Below the pieces are notes generated by a model, which did no database searches, was not told the origin of the DNA, and saw nothing but the letters and a program-made list of their open reading frames with translations. A program made the position numbers and the translations under genes. This document shows, in pieces, positions 53,301 through 62,256 of a stretch of 64,000 nt of DNA. Position 1 is the first letter of the stretch, and every line of letters begins with the position of its first letter. Source of the stretch: Acidobacteriaceae bacterium (lineage in GTDB: Bacteria; Acidobacteriota; Terriglobia; Terriglobales; Acidobacteriaceae). The stretch covers positions 868,001-932,000 of the forward strand of contig JAPWKE010000003.1 of NCBI GenBank assembly GCA_028283655.1. The letters run 5' to 3'.

Positions 53301-54931
53301 CGGTGAATCTGCATCCTTCTGTGCCGATCGTTTTCCTGTCGCAGCCCACACCTCGAATGCTTGAAGCCGCGGGCATTGTGGCTTCGTGGTTTGGTGTTCT
53401 TACGGACTATCGCCCTGCCCACTTCCCGGTCAGCATGGGCTCGATCCCTACGGGTAATGCCATCGTTCTTAGTACCAACTCGTCTGAGCTTCCGGCCGGT
53501 ATTTCGGTGGCTGGATCTTCCGGGCCCACCGTCGCCATGCGTACCAATCCCGGCGATCCTTACGGCAAGGTGCTGGTTCTGACGGGCGATAATGCAGACG
53601 ATCTGGTGAATGCGGCACGTGTACTCGCGCTCAGCCCTCCGGGAACGCTTACCAGCGACATGCAGCGCGTAACCCTTTCCGATCCTCCGAAGAAGAGTGA
53701 GCCGGATGCTGCTCCGCGCTGGTTGAGCACGGATAAGCTGACGCCGCTCGGCGATCTGACGCAGGGCAATGATCTGCAAGGTGATGGCAGTGTGCCGGTC
53801 AACATCTTCATGCGTCTTCCGCCTGATCTTTACTACGGTTCGAAGTCAGACCTCGCTTTCCAAATGGACTACCGCTACAACGGTGTTCCGCTGGCAAACG
53901 AGTCCACACTGCAGATGTATATGAACGGGGCGTATGTCTCTTCAACCCCAATGCCGCATGCGGACACGGCTTCGAAGAACCTGCAGACGATCGTGCCGGT
54001 CCCTGTGGTGAATATGCGGCCGTTCTCTAACTCGCTGATGGCAAAGTTCATCTTCCAGCTGGCGGTGAAAGGGAAGTGCCAGGACACCGCGCCCATGAAC
54101 CTGCAGGGCGCCATCCTGAAGAGCTCCTTCCTGGATATCCGCAACATCCCGCACTGGGCTCCTTTGCCCGATCTGCAGATCTTTGCGAACGCCGGTTATC
54201 CGTTCACACGTCGTGCTGATCTGTCGGACTCGGCCGTGGTCATGCCCAGCAATCCAGGTGCGGAAGAGATCGAACTCTACCTCACCTTGATGGGCCACTT
54301 CGGCGCACAGACCGGATACCCTGTCGTCAACGTCTCGGTTACGGACGCGGACGGCATGCGCTCCGGCAAGGATTACCTTGTGCTGGGCACGATGGACGAT
54401 CAGCCCGCTCTGGCGAAGCTGAACGACAATCTGCCTGTGCGTATCGAAAACGGTGGCCTTCGCGTGCAGGACACGCAGGGAGCTTTCGATCCCTTGCAGC
54501 ATGCCTGGTGGAAGGTGAAGAGCTCTGATCATATCGAGAGCGGACAGCTTTCGACTCAGGGTACTCTGCCCGACGCGCTGGTCGAAGGCACGGAGTGGCC
54601 GCGTCGTTCTGGTCACTCGGTCGTTCTGATCGCGCTGCGTGAAAAAGGAGTTGTGCCGAACTTCCTGCAGGTCTTCCTAAAGACCTCGCAGTCGTCGGAC
54701 ATCTCGCAGTCGGTCAGTGTGCTGACCGGGAACCGCTTCACCAGCTACCGCATCGGCAATGAGATCTACCACGTTGGCTACCTTAGCCCGTTCGTGCGCA
54801 TCTCCCTGCTGTTCTCCGAATTCCCATGGCTCTTGATCCTCGGCGCGGCTGTGCTTTGCTTCCTGATGGCGGCTCTGCTCCGTGCGATGCTTCGTCGCCA
54901 TGCACGTCGTCGTTTGCAGGCCTCGGAGTAG
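50309..54931 (+). CDS. bcsAB: Cellulose synthase, fused catalytic (BcsA) and BcsB subunits
   Basis: A 1540-residue inner-membrane enzyme that makes beta-1,4-glucan from UDP-glucose and exports it. BcsA half: membrane helices, GT2 domain with DLLIPTYNEP, DDGK, the metal-binding DCDH, the catalytic TED (VTEDAHTS) and QRIRWARG (the QxxRW motif), more helices, then PilZ (about 593-690; RTTVR and DLSSGGC), which senses c-di-GMP. From about residue 810 the BcsB half begins: periplasmic carbohydrate-binding and flavodoxin-like domains, and a C-terminal membrane helix (FPWLLILGAAVLCFLMAALL). A hydrophobic stretch near 750 (SIVPMLLLAMMLLPGW) sits at the junction. Fusions are known, e.g. AcsAB in acetic acid bacteria. 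Confidence 0.95.
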   Translation: MTRSPLWREFESGEGFVLKLLRILILGGGVAFLIFAGYLPLTWPQQAVLGLLLVLVAIWLDRSSNSYLITLTLMLLSCYATFRYGFWRISTVLKFFFDPATSQTWTGLDAFFIWLLVGAEAYAFSILFLGYLQTIWPLRRTPVPLPEDPELWPMIDLLIPTYNEPLNVVRYTALASMNIDWPADKLNVYILDDGKREEFRAFAEEAGIGYMTRDDNKHAKAGNINRALKRLDAPFVAIFDCDHVPTRSFLQLTMGWFGRDKKLGMLQTPHHFYSPDPFERNLNQFRTIPNEGELFYGVVQDGNDFWNATFFCGSCAVMRRTALDEVGGIAVETVTEDAHTSLRMQIRGWNTAYINIPQAAGLATERLSGHVKQRIRWARGMIQILRTDNPLFAPGLKWAQRLCYFNAMTHFLYALPRLIFLTAPLIYLILGHTNVPGYWAAIFAYAFPHLVLSNMTNSRIQGQHRHSFWNEIYETVLAPYIFLPTMLAMVNPKLGSFNVTAKGGVVNRSFFDSRIAQPFLVMLFLNAVGLLCAIPRYIMFPAWGTGLPWPLSSALNLLHNMYDGTHPGTIVMNVLWTFFNIMILGVATAVAWENQQRRTTVRVSMAVPAGVVLADGTAVQGVTADLSSGGCMLECDAQLTAKAGDAIRVVFPVLDGDAVLPATVIGVDDGHVLRAQFDPLTIQEEEALTMVLYSRADTWLGWGEAREADRPLHSLWRIIQLSIVGLRRTVEGLSRSKKQPKGKLATSIVPMLLLAMMLLPGWHSMHAAQMMQPSNSALSGAAAGPNLLGTTSARGQGLPMAQRGTSQGPIDSGLQARTAPPGQFDNVFSLADIGVPDTIVLRGVDAFHSVYFSVPQTQVVKTATMKLNYHFSPGLLPMISHLKVSLNGTLFATIPVSQQPSVIGTDANDLTSDQKINSARIENNAMLSVSITMPAEMLVHNNELAFEFIGHYTLQCEDPSHSTLWSHVDTTSTIELAGSLLPLQNDLKILPLPFYDASVNLHPSVPIVFLSQPTPRMLEAAGIVASWFGVLTDYRPAHFPVSMGSIPTGNAIVLSTNSSELPAGISVAGSSGPTVAMRTNPGDPYGKVLVLTGDNADDLVNAARVLALSPPGTLTSDMQRVTLSDPPKKSEPDAAPRWLSTDKLTPLGDLTQGNDLQGDGSVPVNIFMRLPPDLYYGSKSDLAFQMDYRYNGVPLANESTLQMYMNGAYVSSTPMPHADTASKNLQTIVPVPVVNMRPFSNSLMAKFIFQLAVKGKCQDTAPMNLQGAILKSSFLDIRNIPHWAPLPDLQIFANAGYPFTRRADLSDSAVVMPSNPGAEEIELYLTLMGHFGAQTGYPVVNVSVTDADGMRSGKDYLVLGTMDDQPALAKLNDNLPVRIENGGLRVQDTQGAFDPLQHAWWKVKSSDHIESGQLSTQGTLPDALVEGTEWPRRSGHSVVLIALREKGVVPNFLQVFLKTSQSSDISQSVSVLTGNRFTSYRIGNEIYHVGYLSPFVRISLLFSEFPWLLILGAAVLCFLMAALLRAMLRRHARRRLQASE

Positions 54932-54956
54932 CATTTCCCGGGTGAACAAATATCCG

Positions 54957-54985
54957 AAACGCGTCGGCTGGTAGCCGGCGCGTTT
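54957..54985 (+). terminator. Hairpin between bcsAB and bcsZ
   Basis: A 13-bp stem with one G-T pair (AAACGCGTCGGCT / AGCCGGCGCGTTT) and a 3-nt loop in the 100-bp gap. The T-run is short (TTT), so partial termination or message stabilisation is as likely as full termination. Confidence 0.55.
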
Positions 54986-55031
54986 CCAACATCGCTTCGG
55001 ACTCTCTTCCGACGCGTGGGGCGGATTTCTC

Positions 55032-56225
55032 ATGGGGCTGTTGCGTTTCTCTCCTCGTACGTTGGCTGCACGACTGACGTCTACATTGGTCATGGCGTCG
55101 ACCCTTCTGGCTACAGGCTGCCGTGCGCAGAAGCCCTGGCCGTTGTGGGATAGCTACTCCAGCAAATTTCTGGATGCTCAGGGCCGCGTGATTGACCACA
55201 GCGCTGTCGACCGGACGACTTCGGAAGGCGAAGCCTATGCCATGTTTTTTGCGCTGGTGGCGAATGACCGCAATCGCTTCGATAAGCTCCTGGTGTGGAC
55301 GGAGAGTAATCTCGCGAGTGGAGACCTGACGCAGCATCTACCGGCATGGAGTTGGGGCAAAGCCAGCGATGGAAGCTGGCATGTGCTGGATAGCAACTCC
55401 GCTTCGGACGCTGATCTTTGGATGGCATACACGCTTTGCGAGGCGGGGCGGCTTTGGCATGTGGATCGTTACTCCAAGCTGGGCGCTACACTGGCCAGCC
55501 GGGTGGCCCACGAAGAGATCGTGACGACGGCCTCGACCGGCTCTTTTATGATTCCGGGTGGGCAGGGCTTCCATCCTGCGCCGACGAACTGGTACGTCAA
55601 CCCTAGCTACCTACCTCCTTCACTGCTGATTTACTTCTCGCACCGCGACCCGATGGGGCCGTGGGGACAGGTGCTGGCTTCCATGCCGGATGTCGTTCGT
55701 ACGTCGGGCGGCTTTGCGATGGACTGGATGCTGGTGGGACAGGACATCGGGGTTGCTCCCTCGGCACCACCTAACGTGGTGGCCGCTCTACAGGCAGGGC
55801 AGCAGGCTCCCGTACCGGTCGGAAGTTATGATGCGATCCGTGTGTACCTCTGGGCCGGGCTTGCGGATCCGCACACCCCGCATGTTGCGCAGCTGATGGC
55901 GAGCCTGCGTGGGATGGCGACGTATCTGTCGAACGGAGCGGTCACGCCGCCGTTGCAGGTCGGGCCGGAGGGGCAGATTCTGAACCCTGCAGCGCCCCCG
56001 GGCTTCTCCGCCGCGGTGATACCCTATCTTCACGCTCTGAACCGAAAAGATGCCGAAAAGGCACAAATGACACGACTGGCCGCGACGCTTGATGCGGGCA
56101 GTGGATTGTATGGTCATGACGGCATGTATTACGACCAAAACCTTGCTCTGTTTGCTCTAGGATCGGTAGAAGGCCGGTTCCGTTTTGAGGCGAACGGGGA
56201 GTTGCGCGTGAAGTGGAAATCATAG
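55032..56225 (+). CDS. bcsZ: GH8 endo-beta-1,4-glucanase of the cellulose operon
   Basis: A 397-residue periplasmic cellulase that trims nascent cellulose. Signal with a lipobox-like LLATGC at residues 25-30, so possibly a lipoprotein. Glycoside hydrolase family 8 motifs: acid Glu in TTSEGEAYAMFFAL and the substrate-binding Asp in NSASDADLWMAYTL, with PAWSWGK and the conserved aromatic positions between. FAMDWMLVGQD near residue 235 holds the second catalytic-region Asp. ATG at 55032 begins the signal. Its position between bcsAB and bcsC matches many bcs operons. Confidence 0.94.
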   Translation: MGLLRFSPRTLAARLTSTLVMASTLLATGCRAQKPWPLWDSYSSKFLDAQGRVIDHSAVDRTTSEGEAYAMFFALVANDRNRFDKLLVWTESNLASGDLTQHLPAWSWGKASDGSWHVLDSNSASDADLWMAYTLCEAGRLWHVDRYSKLGATLASRVAHEEIVTTASTGSFMIPGGQGFHPAPTNWYVNPSYLPPSLLIYFSHRDPMGPWGQVLASMPDVVRTSGGFAMDWMLVGQDIGVAPSAPPNVVAALQAGQQAPVPVGSYDAIRVYLWAGLADPHTPHVAQLMASLRGMATYLSNGAVTPPLQVGPEGQILNPAAPPGFSAAVIPYLHALNRKDAEKAQMTRLAATLDAGSGLYGHDGMYYDQNLALFALGSVEGRFRFEANGELRVKWKS

Positions 56226-56418
56226 TCTTATTGTGGAAATACGGCCTGAATAGAGGCGCAAAGCGGTGTAGCGAAGCTGATTCCTGCACGGTTGAGAAAA
56301 AAACGGGACGAAAGCATGAGAAACAAGGTAATCTCACAGAAACTCGCTGATTAGGGATTCGACCAGACAGTACTGTTTGCACCAGGATTACAACAACGCC
56401 GGCGTTAGACGAGAGGCA

Positions 56419-59400
56419 ATGAGAACAGGTTTGCGGATGCATTGGAGAGCTACGGGGCTTTTGCTATGTGCGCTGACGGTAGCGTCAGTGAGCCCTCTTG
56501 CTTTTGCGCAGGAGTCACCGACGACGCAGCTTCTCAGCAAAGCCCATGCTCTGGAACTCCGCGGACGTATGGATATGGCCAAGCAGACGTGGGCTCAGGT
56601 CCTGCTTGCTGATCCGAACAACACCGAGGCCTTAGCCGGTATGGCGCGCGCGGCAAAGTCGCAGGGCAAGATCGATGAAGCGAATCAGTATCTTGCGCAA
56701 CTGCGCTCCATCAATCCCAGCGATCCGAATATTGCTCGTGTCGAGAACATGGGCACCGCCAGGGATACGAATGTTCTGCTGAAGCAGGCTGGTGAGCTTT
56801 CGCAGCAGGGACAGTACTCCCGCGCGATGGCGATCCTCAAGCAGGTGTATGGCAATCAGCCGCCCCCGGGTGATGCAGCCCTTAGTTATTACCAGACAGA
56901 AGCTGCCACTGAAGATACGCGCCCTCAGGCCGTCGCTGGGCTTCGTGCCCTGGTCGACAAGTATCCGGACGACCCACGTTACGCGATCGCGCTGGGCAAA
57001 ATTCTTACGTACAACCCGCGCACGCGTGCCGAAGGCCGCAAGCTGCTCTCGCGCTATCCGAACGATGCAGATGCGTCCGAGTCGTTGCGTCAGGCTCTTT
57101 CGTGGGACCAGTCCAATCCAGCAAACGCTACAGAGATTCGTCGTTTTGTTCAGCAGCATCCTGATGCTTCGCTTTCGAACGCACTGGCACAGGACGATCA
57201 GGCTATGGCCGCTCGCCGTCGCCAGCAGGCATCTGTCAGGGCGATGACGCCGGAGCAGAAGGCTGCTCTTGCGGCACAGGCGGAGCAGGGGCGCGAGATG
57301 CAGGGCGCTTACGCTGCGCTGAACTCGAAGCGATACTCGGAAGCAGAGCAGCGCTTCCAGGCCGTGCTCGAACGCGATCCGAACAACGAGAAGGCACTGG
57401 CCGGGCTTGGCTACATTCGTATGAACCAGGCCAACTTCGGTGGTGCCATCTCGTACTTCACGCAGGCGGAGTCGGCAGGGGACCACAGCGCCGGGCTCGA
57501 GAAGGCGCTTGCGGATTCGCGCTTCTACTACACGCTACGCGAGGCTTCCGGTGCACTTGCCGAAGATGATCTTCCGACGGCCGTGTCTCAGTTTCAATCT
57601 GCGCTGGCGATGCGTCCGAACGATGCGTCCGCGCTGCAGGGGCTGGGCGGAACCCTGCTCAAGGCCGAGCAACCGGAACCCGCGATTTCGATCTACCAGA
57701 CGTATACACGTCTTCATGGTTCCGATCCTCAGGGTTGGAAGGGCCTCTTCATGGCGTACTCCTCGGCAAACCAGTTTGATCTGGCGCTGGGAGTTGATCG
57801 CCGGATGCCAAGCGGCATTCACGCACGTCTGATGCGCGATCCGGATTATCTGCGCACGCTGGCTTCCGTTTACTCGGCGACGAATCACGATCTTGAAGCG
57901 CAGCGCATTTTGCAGACAGCTCTCTCGCTCCCGTTCCCAACGGATGCTCGCGGCCTTCGGGCTGACGTGCAGATGCAGTATGCCGCATTGCTTTCCGCTG
58001 CAGGTCGGCAGGAGCAGGCTTCGGCGCTTTACCGTGAAGTGCTTGCCGCAGACTCGAATAATACGACCGCCTGGGTCGGCCTGGTGCAAGCTGATCATGG
58101 AATGGGCAATGACGTCGATGCGTACGCGCAACTGCAGCAGATGCCGCCGACGAACTACCAGGCTGCGATGCAGGAGCCTGGCTTTGCGACGTCCGTGGCT
58201 TCTATCTACATCAGCCAGGGACATGACGATCTTGCGCAAAACGTGCTGGAGCAGTTCCTGACAGCGCAGCAGCAGAATGGCCAGAAGCCTTTCGTTGCAG
58301 CTCAGGTTACGCTCGCCAACCTGTACCTCAAGCACAACAATACGGAAAAAGCGTTCCCGCTCTTTGAGCAGATTCTGACCAACAATCCAGACCGACCAGA
58401 TGCGTGGAAGGGTTTGCTGAATTCGCTGCATGCAACGGGGCACGATCAGGAAGCATTGGCTGAGATTCAGCAGATGTCGCCGGAGATGCGCCGCCAGCTA
58501 GAAGCTGACCCCGACTATCTGCAGACGGTGGGCAATATCTACGCGGCGCTCGGCCATCCGCAGGATGCGATGCGTTTCCTGAATCGTGCGCAGGCTCATT
58601 ACAAGCAGATGGGGATGACCACACCCTCGGCGATGGATATCCAGGCGTCCTGGTTGTTGTTCAATATTGGCAACGACCCAGCGCTCTTCAAACAGTTGAT
58701 GATGCTTGGTGGTCGCCGTGATCTCACGGATGCGCAGCGCCGTCAGGTGCAGACGCTTTGGGCGAGTTGGGCGGTCAGGCGTTCGCAACAGGCGCTCGCT
58801 GCGAGAAACCCAAAACGTGCAATTGCTTTGCTGAATGCGGCGGCCAGAGCCTTTCCCAATAATCCCGGGGTGCTAAAAGCACTTGGTTCGGGTTACGCAG
58901 CCGCCGGCCTCCCCAAGGAGGCCATTCAAATCTTTAGGGCACAGGATCTTTCCACCGGAGATGCCGCGGATTACCGCGCCGCAGTTGGAGCAGCACTCTC
59001 TGGCAACGATTTGAAGGACGCGGAGCTTTGGCTTAGATTTGGCCTGGACCAGTACCCGAGAGACGCGCAACTACTGGGGTTGGCTGCAAAGTTTGAAACG
59101 GCCCGCGGCAACGCGGGCCGCGCTGCGGATTACTATCGCGCATCGCTGACGGCCATGCCGGGCCCCGATCCAGGGGAGCAGCTTGCTGAAGCGCTGTCGC
59201 ATGCTCCGGCACCGACACGACTGCCAAGTCAGGAGGCTCCGCAGGATCTGGCCGCTTTGCTTTCGCAGCCGGATGCTCCTGTGAGCAGTCGAGCCACCGT
59301 GGTTGAGGACCGTCCTTATCTGCCAGGCTACGGCAACATGGGTGCACAGGCCCCGGTCATTGTGAATCAGGTTCCGTCGCGTTCGTATACGTCGGGCGCA

Positions 59401-62154
59401 TCGCGTCCTTCCAAGCGCTACGAGACTGCGGTTCCCAACTCCGCAGCCAGCGGATACAGCTACCCCTCAACGACGACGATTGTTCAGCCGAGCTATCAGA
59501 GCCAGACCGGTGGTTATAGCTACACCACCCCGGCATCACCAGCAGCTGAGTCTTATGTCCCGTCAACGCAGAGCGCGCCCGCCTCTTCGCCGACCTACTA
59601 TGGTGGTTCGTCGTATGACGGCTCAGGTGGAGTGTCTGTCCCGGCTCCTGTGAAGCCGTTGAAGCGCCGCTCAACGCTGGGCGACTACGTTCCTCAGTCA
59701 AGCCTTGTTGAGCGTGCACTTCCTGGACAGGTAAGGCAGGAAGCTCAGGTTTCGGTGCTTCATCTAAAGCCTTCTGCGGGACGCTCTTATCCTCTCTTTA
59801 TCCCAGGCGAGCCGCTCCCTGATGCGAAGGGCGAAGCCGAGTTGGTCGCCACAGTGTTTCAGGACCGCCCGCAAACGCTTGCTGTCGTTAAGCCCACAGG
59901 CGGCCGACAAGAAGACAGTACTGTTCGGTTTACCGACGGTATGGCTGCAAGCTCAACGCCCACGATGGTCACGGCCAGCGCGATCATGCAACAGGTGACA
60001 GCAGCAGACGGCACACCTCTCGTGCAGTACGTACCGGTTTCGGTGGTGGAGAGCAGCGGACAGCAGGACAACAGCCAGAAGAGCTCCACGTACACAAACC
60101 CTTTTGCGAACCTTGGCGTTCCGCAGCAGTCTAAGCCTGCGACTCACCCGATTCGTCTTCGGTCGCACAACTGGACCGGGACGGCGCGTCGCAACGAGGG
60201 AACAGGCGCATCGTCGCAGCCGCATTATGTTCCACCGCCGGTTTACGTTCCTTCAGACTCGCCGTCGAGTTATGTGTCGCACTCGCCGGACCGAACGATC
60301 CGTCTGGCCCCGCCTATTACGGCGCAGTCTGCAACTACACCGCGTACTTCGCGGATGACATCGGCAGCAGCTCGGCAGCGCGCGGCTGCGATTCGTGCGA
60401 ATCAGGCTCAATCGCCTCTGCTGCTACAAGGTGTGAGCCATCCGCCGAGCGAAAACTACACGACAGATAATGATTCCTCCACGGGACTGATCAAGAACGC
60501 GCAGTTCAATGCTGCAGCGCCGCAGGGCAACCAGATTTCACAACCGAAGCCTCAGGCTGGCCAGTCTTCTGACAGGAATACCTTCAGCAACTTCTCCTCT
60601 CAGGGGTCGTCGAGCTCCATAGACGGTCAGCAAGGGGTAGGCTACTCGCAGCAGCCAACGCCCGGGCAGCAGTACCCGCAGCCGCGTACTCGGGGAACAA
60701 CGAGCAGTGGCACACGCCGCCGCTCCACGCGCTCTTCGCGCACGGCGACTACGCCTCAGACCTTGCCCCCGGTTCAGCAAACATCCCCCATGGCGTATCC
60801 GGTCTACCCGCAGCCATTGCAGAACGAAGGAACGCCAGAGACGCAGTCGACCTATCCTCTGCCGCAGGCTCCTACGGACGACGACCTGCGTCAGCAGAAC
60901 GTTCCGCCGCTGCGTGGCTACTTCGATCCTCGTGTTTCGGCTAACCCGAAACAGCCGCTGACGGAGCGTCAGCAGACGCAGTTGGATCTTGCGTTGATTG
61001 AAGCCAGCTACTCAAGCTGGATGGGTGGAAGCGCGTACGCCTGGTATCGCTCCGGCACCGCTGGTATTGATCGCCTCACAGGGCTTGCAGCACCCTTTGA
61101 AGTTTCTTTTGCGTTGGGTAAAGCGGCTCGGCTCTCGTTCGTACCGAAGGCCGTTTTCCTTAACACTGGCGTACTCGTACAGTCTGCGGACCCGGTCGGC
61201 AAGCCGATTCTGGGAACACTTTATGACAGCCAGACGCCTTCGACGGTGCAGCAGTTTGCTTCGGGCGTTGGTGGAGAGGTGCAGTTCTCAACGGCGACCT
61301 TCAATGCCGCGCTGGGCTACTCTCCGTATGGCTTCCCGGTTTCGAACATGATTGGCCGGGCGAGCTGGAAGCCGGGCAACTGGCACTTCACGTTCTATGG
61401 TGGACGCGATTCGATCAAGGAGACGATGCTCTCCTATGCCGGCATGCGCGATCCGAACCCAAACTCCAATGGCGATATCTGGGGTGGTGTGGTCGGAACA
61501 GGCGGCGGTATTCGCTTCGACGCCGGGGATGCGAAGTCTGGCCTCTACGTGCAAGGTGAGGGGGCTCAGTTGACGGGCTACCATGTGCTGACCAACCGCA
61601 AGTATGACGGCACAATGGGTGCTTACTTCCGCGTGGCAAACTGGGCGGAGTACGGTTCACTGAACATTGGCGGGACGATCTTTGGCGAGCACTTCGACTA
61701 TAACGAGCGCGGCTACACGTACGGGCTTGGCGGCTACTTCAGCCCGAATGCTTACTTCCTTGCTGCAGTACCGATCACCTGGAGTGGGCATTGGAAGGAA
61801 AATCTGCATTACACGATCAATGGTGCGATCGGCCTGCAGACGTTCCAGGAAGATAGCCAGCTCTACTTCCCGTTGGACGCGGCCGCACAGTCGCAGGTGC
61901 CGACGGTGGCTGGTAGTGGCCTGACGGTGAACTCGAACACGGGTGCGAACTACGGGCTGGATGCCCAGGTTTCGTACCATGTGAACGAACACTGGTACAT
62001 CGGCGGCTTCATGAGCGCGAACAATACGAACAACTACAACTACGTTTCTGGCGGTGCGTTTGCGCGGTTTACGTTCAAGCCGCAGGTGCAGACGGTGGAG
62101 TATCCGACGGGGCTGTTCCCGGTCGAAGGCTTCCGTCCGCTTCGCATTCCGTAG
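56419..62154 (+). CDS. bcsC: Cellulose export outer-membrane protein BcsC with extended linker
   Basis: A 1911-residue protein that carries cellulose through periplasm and outer membrane. Signal peptide (LLLCALTVASVSPLAFAQ), TPR superhelix (about 30-915; repeated AL..(L)..dPNN..AL.GL.. strings), a Pro/Ser/Gln/Tyr-rich linker (about 924-1503), and the BcsC_C beta-barrel (about 1510-1911; LTERQQTQLDLALIEASYSSWMGGSAY, in part). E. coli BcsC is about 1157 residues, so this one is about 750 longer, mostly from extra TPRs and the linker. ATG at 56419 (GAGAGG upstream) is chosen; ATG at 56437 is an alternative. The 193-bp gap before it may hold its own promoter. Confidence 0.94.
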   Translation: MRTGLRMHWRATGLLLCALTVASVSPLAFAQESPTTQLLSKAHALELRGRMDMAKQTWAQVLLADPNNTEALAGMARAAKSQGKIDEANQYLAQLRSINPSDPNIARVENMGTARDTNVLLKQAGELSQQGQYSRAMAILKQVYGNQPPPGDAALSYYQTEAATEDTRPQAVAGLRALVDKYPDDPRYAIALGKILTYNPRTRAEGRKLLSRYPNDADASESLRQALSWDQSNPANATEIRRFVQQHPDASLSNALAQDDQAMAARRRQQASVRAMTPEQKAALAAQAEQGREMQGAYAALNSKRYSEAEQRFQAVLERDPNNEKALAGLGYIRMNQANFGGAISYFTQAESAGDHSAGLEKALADSRFYYTLREASGALAEDDLPTAVSQFQSALAMRPNDASALQGLGGTLLKAEQPEPAISIYQTYTRLHGSDPQGWKGLFMAYSSANQFDLALGVDRRMPSGIHARLMRDPDYLRTLASVYSATNHDLEAQRILQTALSLPFPTDARGLRADVQMQYAALLSAAGRQEQASALYREVLAADSNNTTAWVGLVQADHGMGNDVDAYAQLQQMPPTNYQAAMQEPGFATSVASIYISQGHDDLAQNVLEQFLTAQQQNGQKPFVAAQVTLANLYLKHNNTEKAFPLFEQILTNNPDRPDAWKGLLNSLHATGHDQEALAEIQQMSPEMRRQLEADPDYLQTVGNIYAALGHPQDAMRFLNRAQAHYKQMGMTTPSAMDIQASWLLFNIGNDPALFKQLMMLGGRRDLTDAQRRQVQTLWASWAVRRSQQALAARNPKRAIALLNAAARAFPNNPGVLKALGSGYAAAGLPKEAIQIFRAQDLSTGDAADYRAAVGAALSGNDLKDAELWLRFGLDQYPRDAQLLGLAAKFETARGNAGRAADYYRASLTAMPGPDPGEQLAEALSHAPAPTRLPSQEAPQDLAALLSQPDAPVSSRATVVEDRPYLPGYGNMGAQAPVIVNQVPSRSYTSGASRPSKRYETAVPNSAASGYSYPSTTTIVQPSYQSQTGGYSYTTPASPAAESYVPSTQSAPASSPTYYGGSSYDGSGGVSVPAPVKPLKRRSTLGDYVPQSSLVERALPGQVRQEAQVSVLHLKPSAGRSYPLFIPGEPLPDAKGEAELVATVFQDRPQTLAVVKPTGGRQEDSTVRFTDGMAASSTPTMVTASAIMQQVTAADGTPLVQYVPVSVVESSGQQDNSQKSSTYTNPFANLGVPQQSKPATHPIRLRSHNWTGTARRNEGTGASSQPHYVPPPVYVPSDSPSSYVSHSPDRTIRLAPPITAQSATTPRTSRMTSAAARQRAAAIRANQAQSPLLLQGVSHPPSENYTTDNDSSTGLIKNAQFNAAAPQGNQISQPKPQAGQSSDRNTFSNFSSQGSSSSIDGQQGVGYSQQPTPGQQYPQPRTRGTTSSGTRRRSTRSSRTATTPQTLPPVQQTSPMAYPVYPQPLQNEGTPETQSTYPLPQAPTDDDLRQQNVPPLRGYFDPRVSANPKQPLTERQQTQLDLALIEASYSSWMGGSAYAWYRSGTAGIDRLTGLAAPFEVSFALGKAARLSFVPKAVFLNTGVLVQSADPVGKPILGTLYDSQTPSTVQQFASGVGGEVQFSTATFNAALGYSPYGFPVSNMIGRASWKPGNWHFTFYGGRDSIKETMLSYAGMRDPNPNSNGDIWGGVVGTGGGIRFDAGDAKSGLYVQGEGAQLTGYHVLTNRKYDGTMGAYFRVANWAEYGSLNIGGTIFGEHFDYNERGYTYGLGGYFSPNAYFLAAVPITWSGHWKENLHYTINGAIGLQTFQEDSQLYFPLDAAAQSQVPTVAGSGLTVNSNTGANYGLDAQVSYHVNEHWYIGGFMSANNTNNYNYVSGGAFARFTFKPQVQTVEYPTGLFPVEGFRPLRIP

Positions 62155-62178
62155 GATGACATTGTGCTGATCATGAAG

Positions 62179-62202
62179 GGCCGGAGATCCCTCCGGCCTT
62201 TT
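62179..62202 (+). terminator. Terminator of the cellulose operon
   Basis: GGCCGGAG / CTCCGGCC, 8-bp stem, 4-nt loop, then TTTTGCTTTT, 24 bp after the bcsC stop. Confidence 0.9.
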
Positions 62203-62256
62203 GCTTTTGTGGATTTACCGGAGATCTGAACTCGTGCGTTTGCTGCTGTAGCCCGA

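Noticed and set aside
56275-56350. c-di-GMP (GEMM) riboswitch-like string before bcsC (GGGACGAAAGC with a following small hairpin)
   Set aside because: It resembles the GGGACGCAAAGC core, but the flanking paired regions and tetraloop receptor cannot be formed and the element is far too short.
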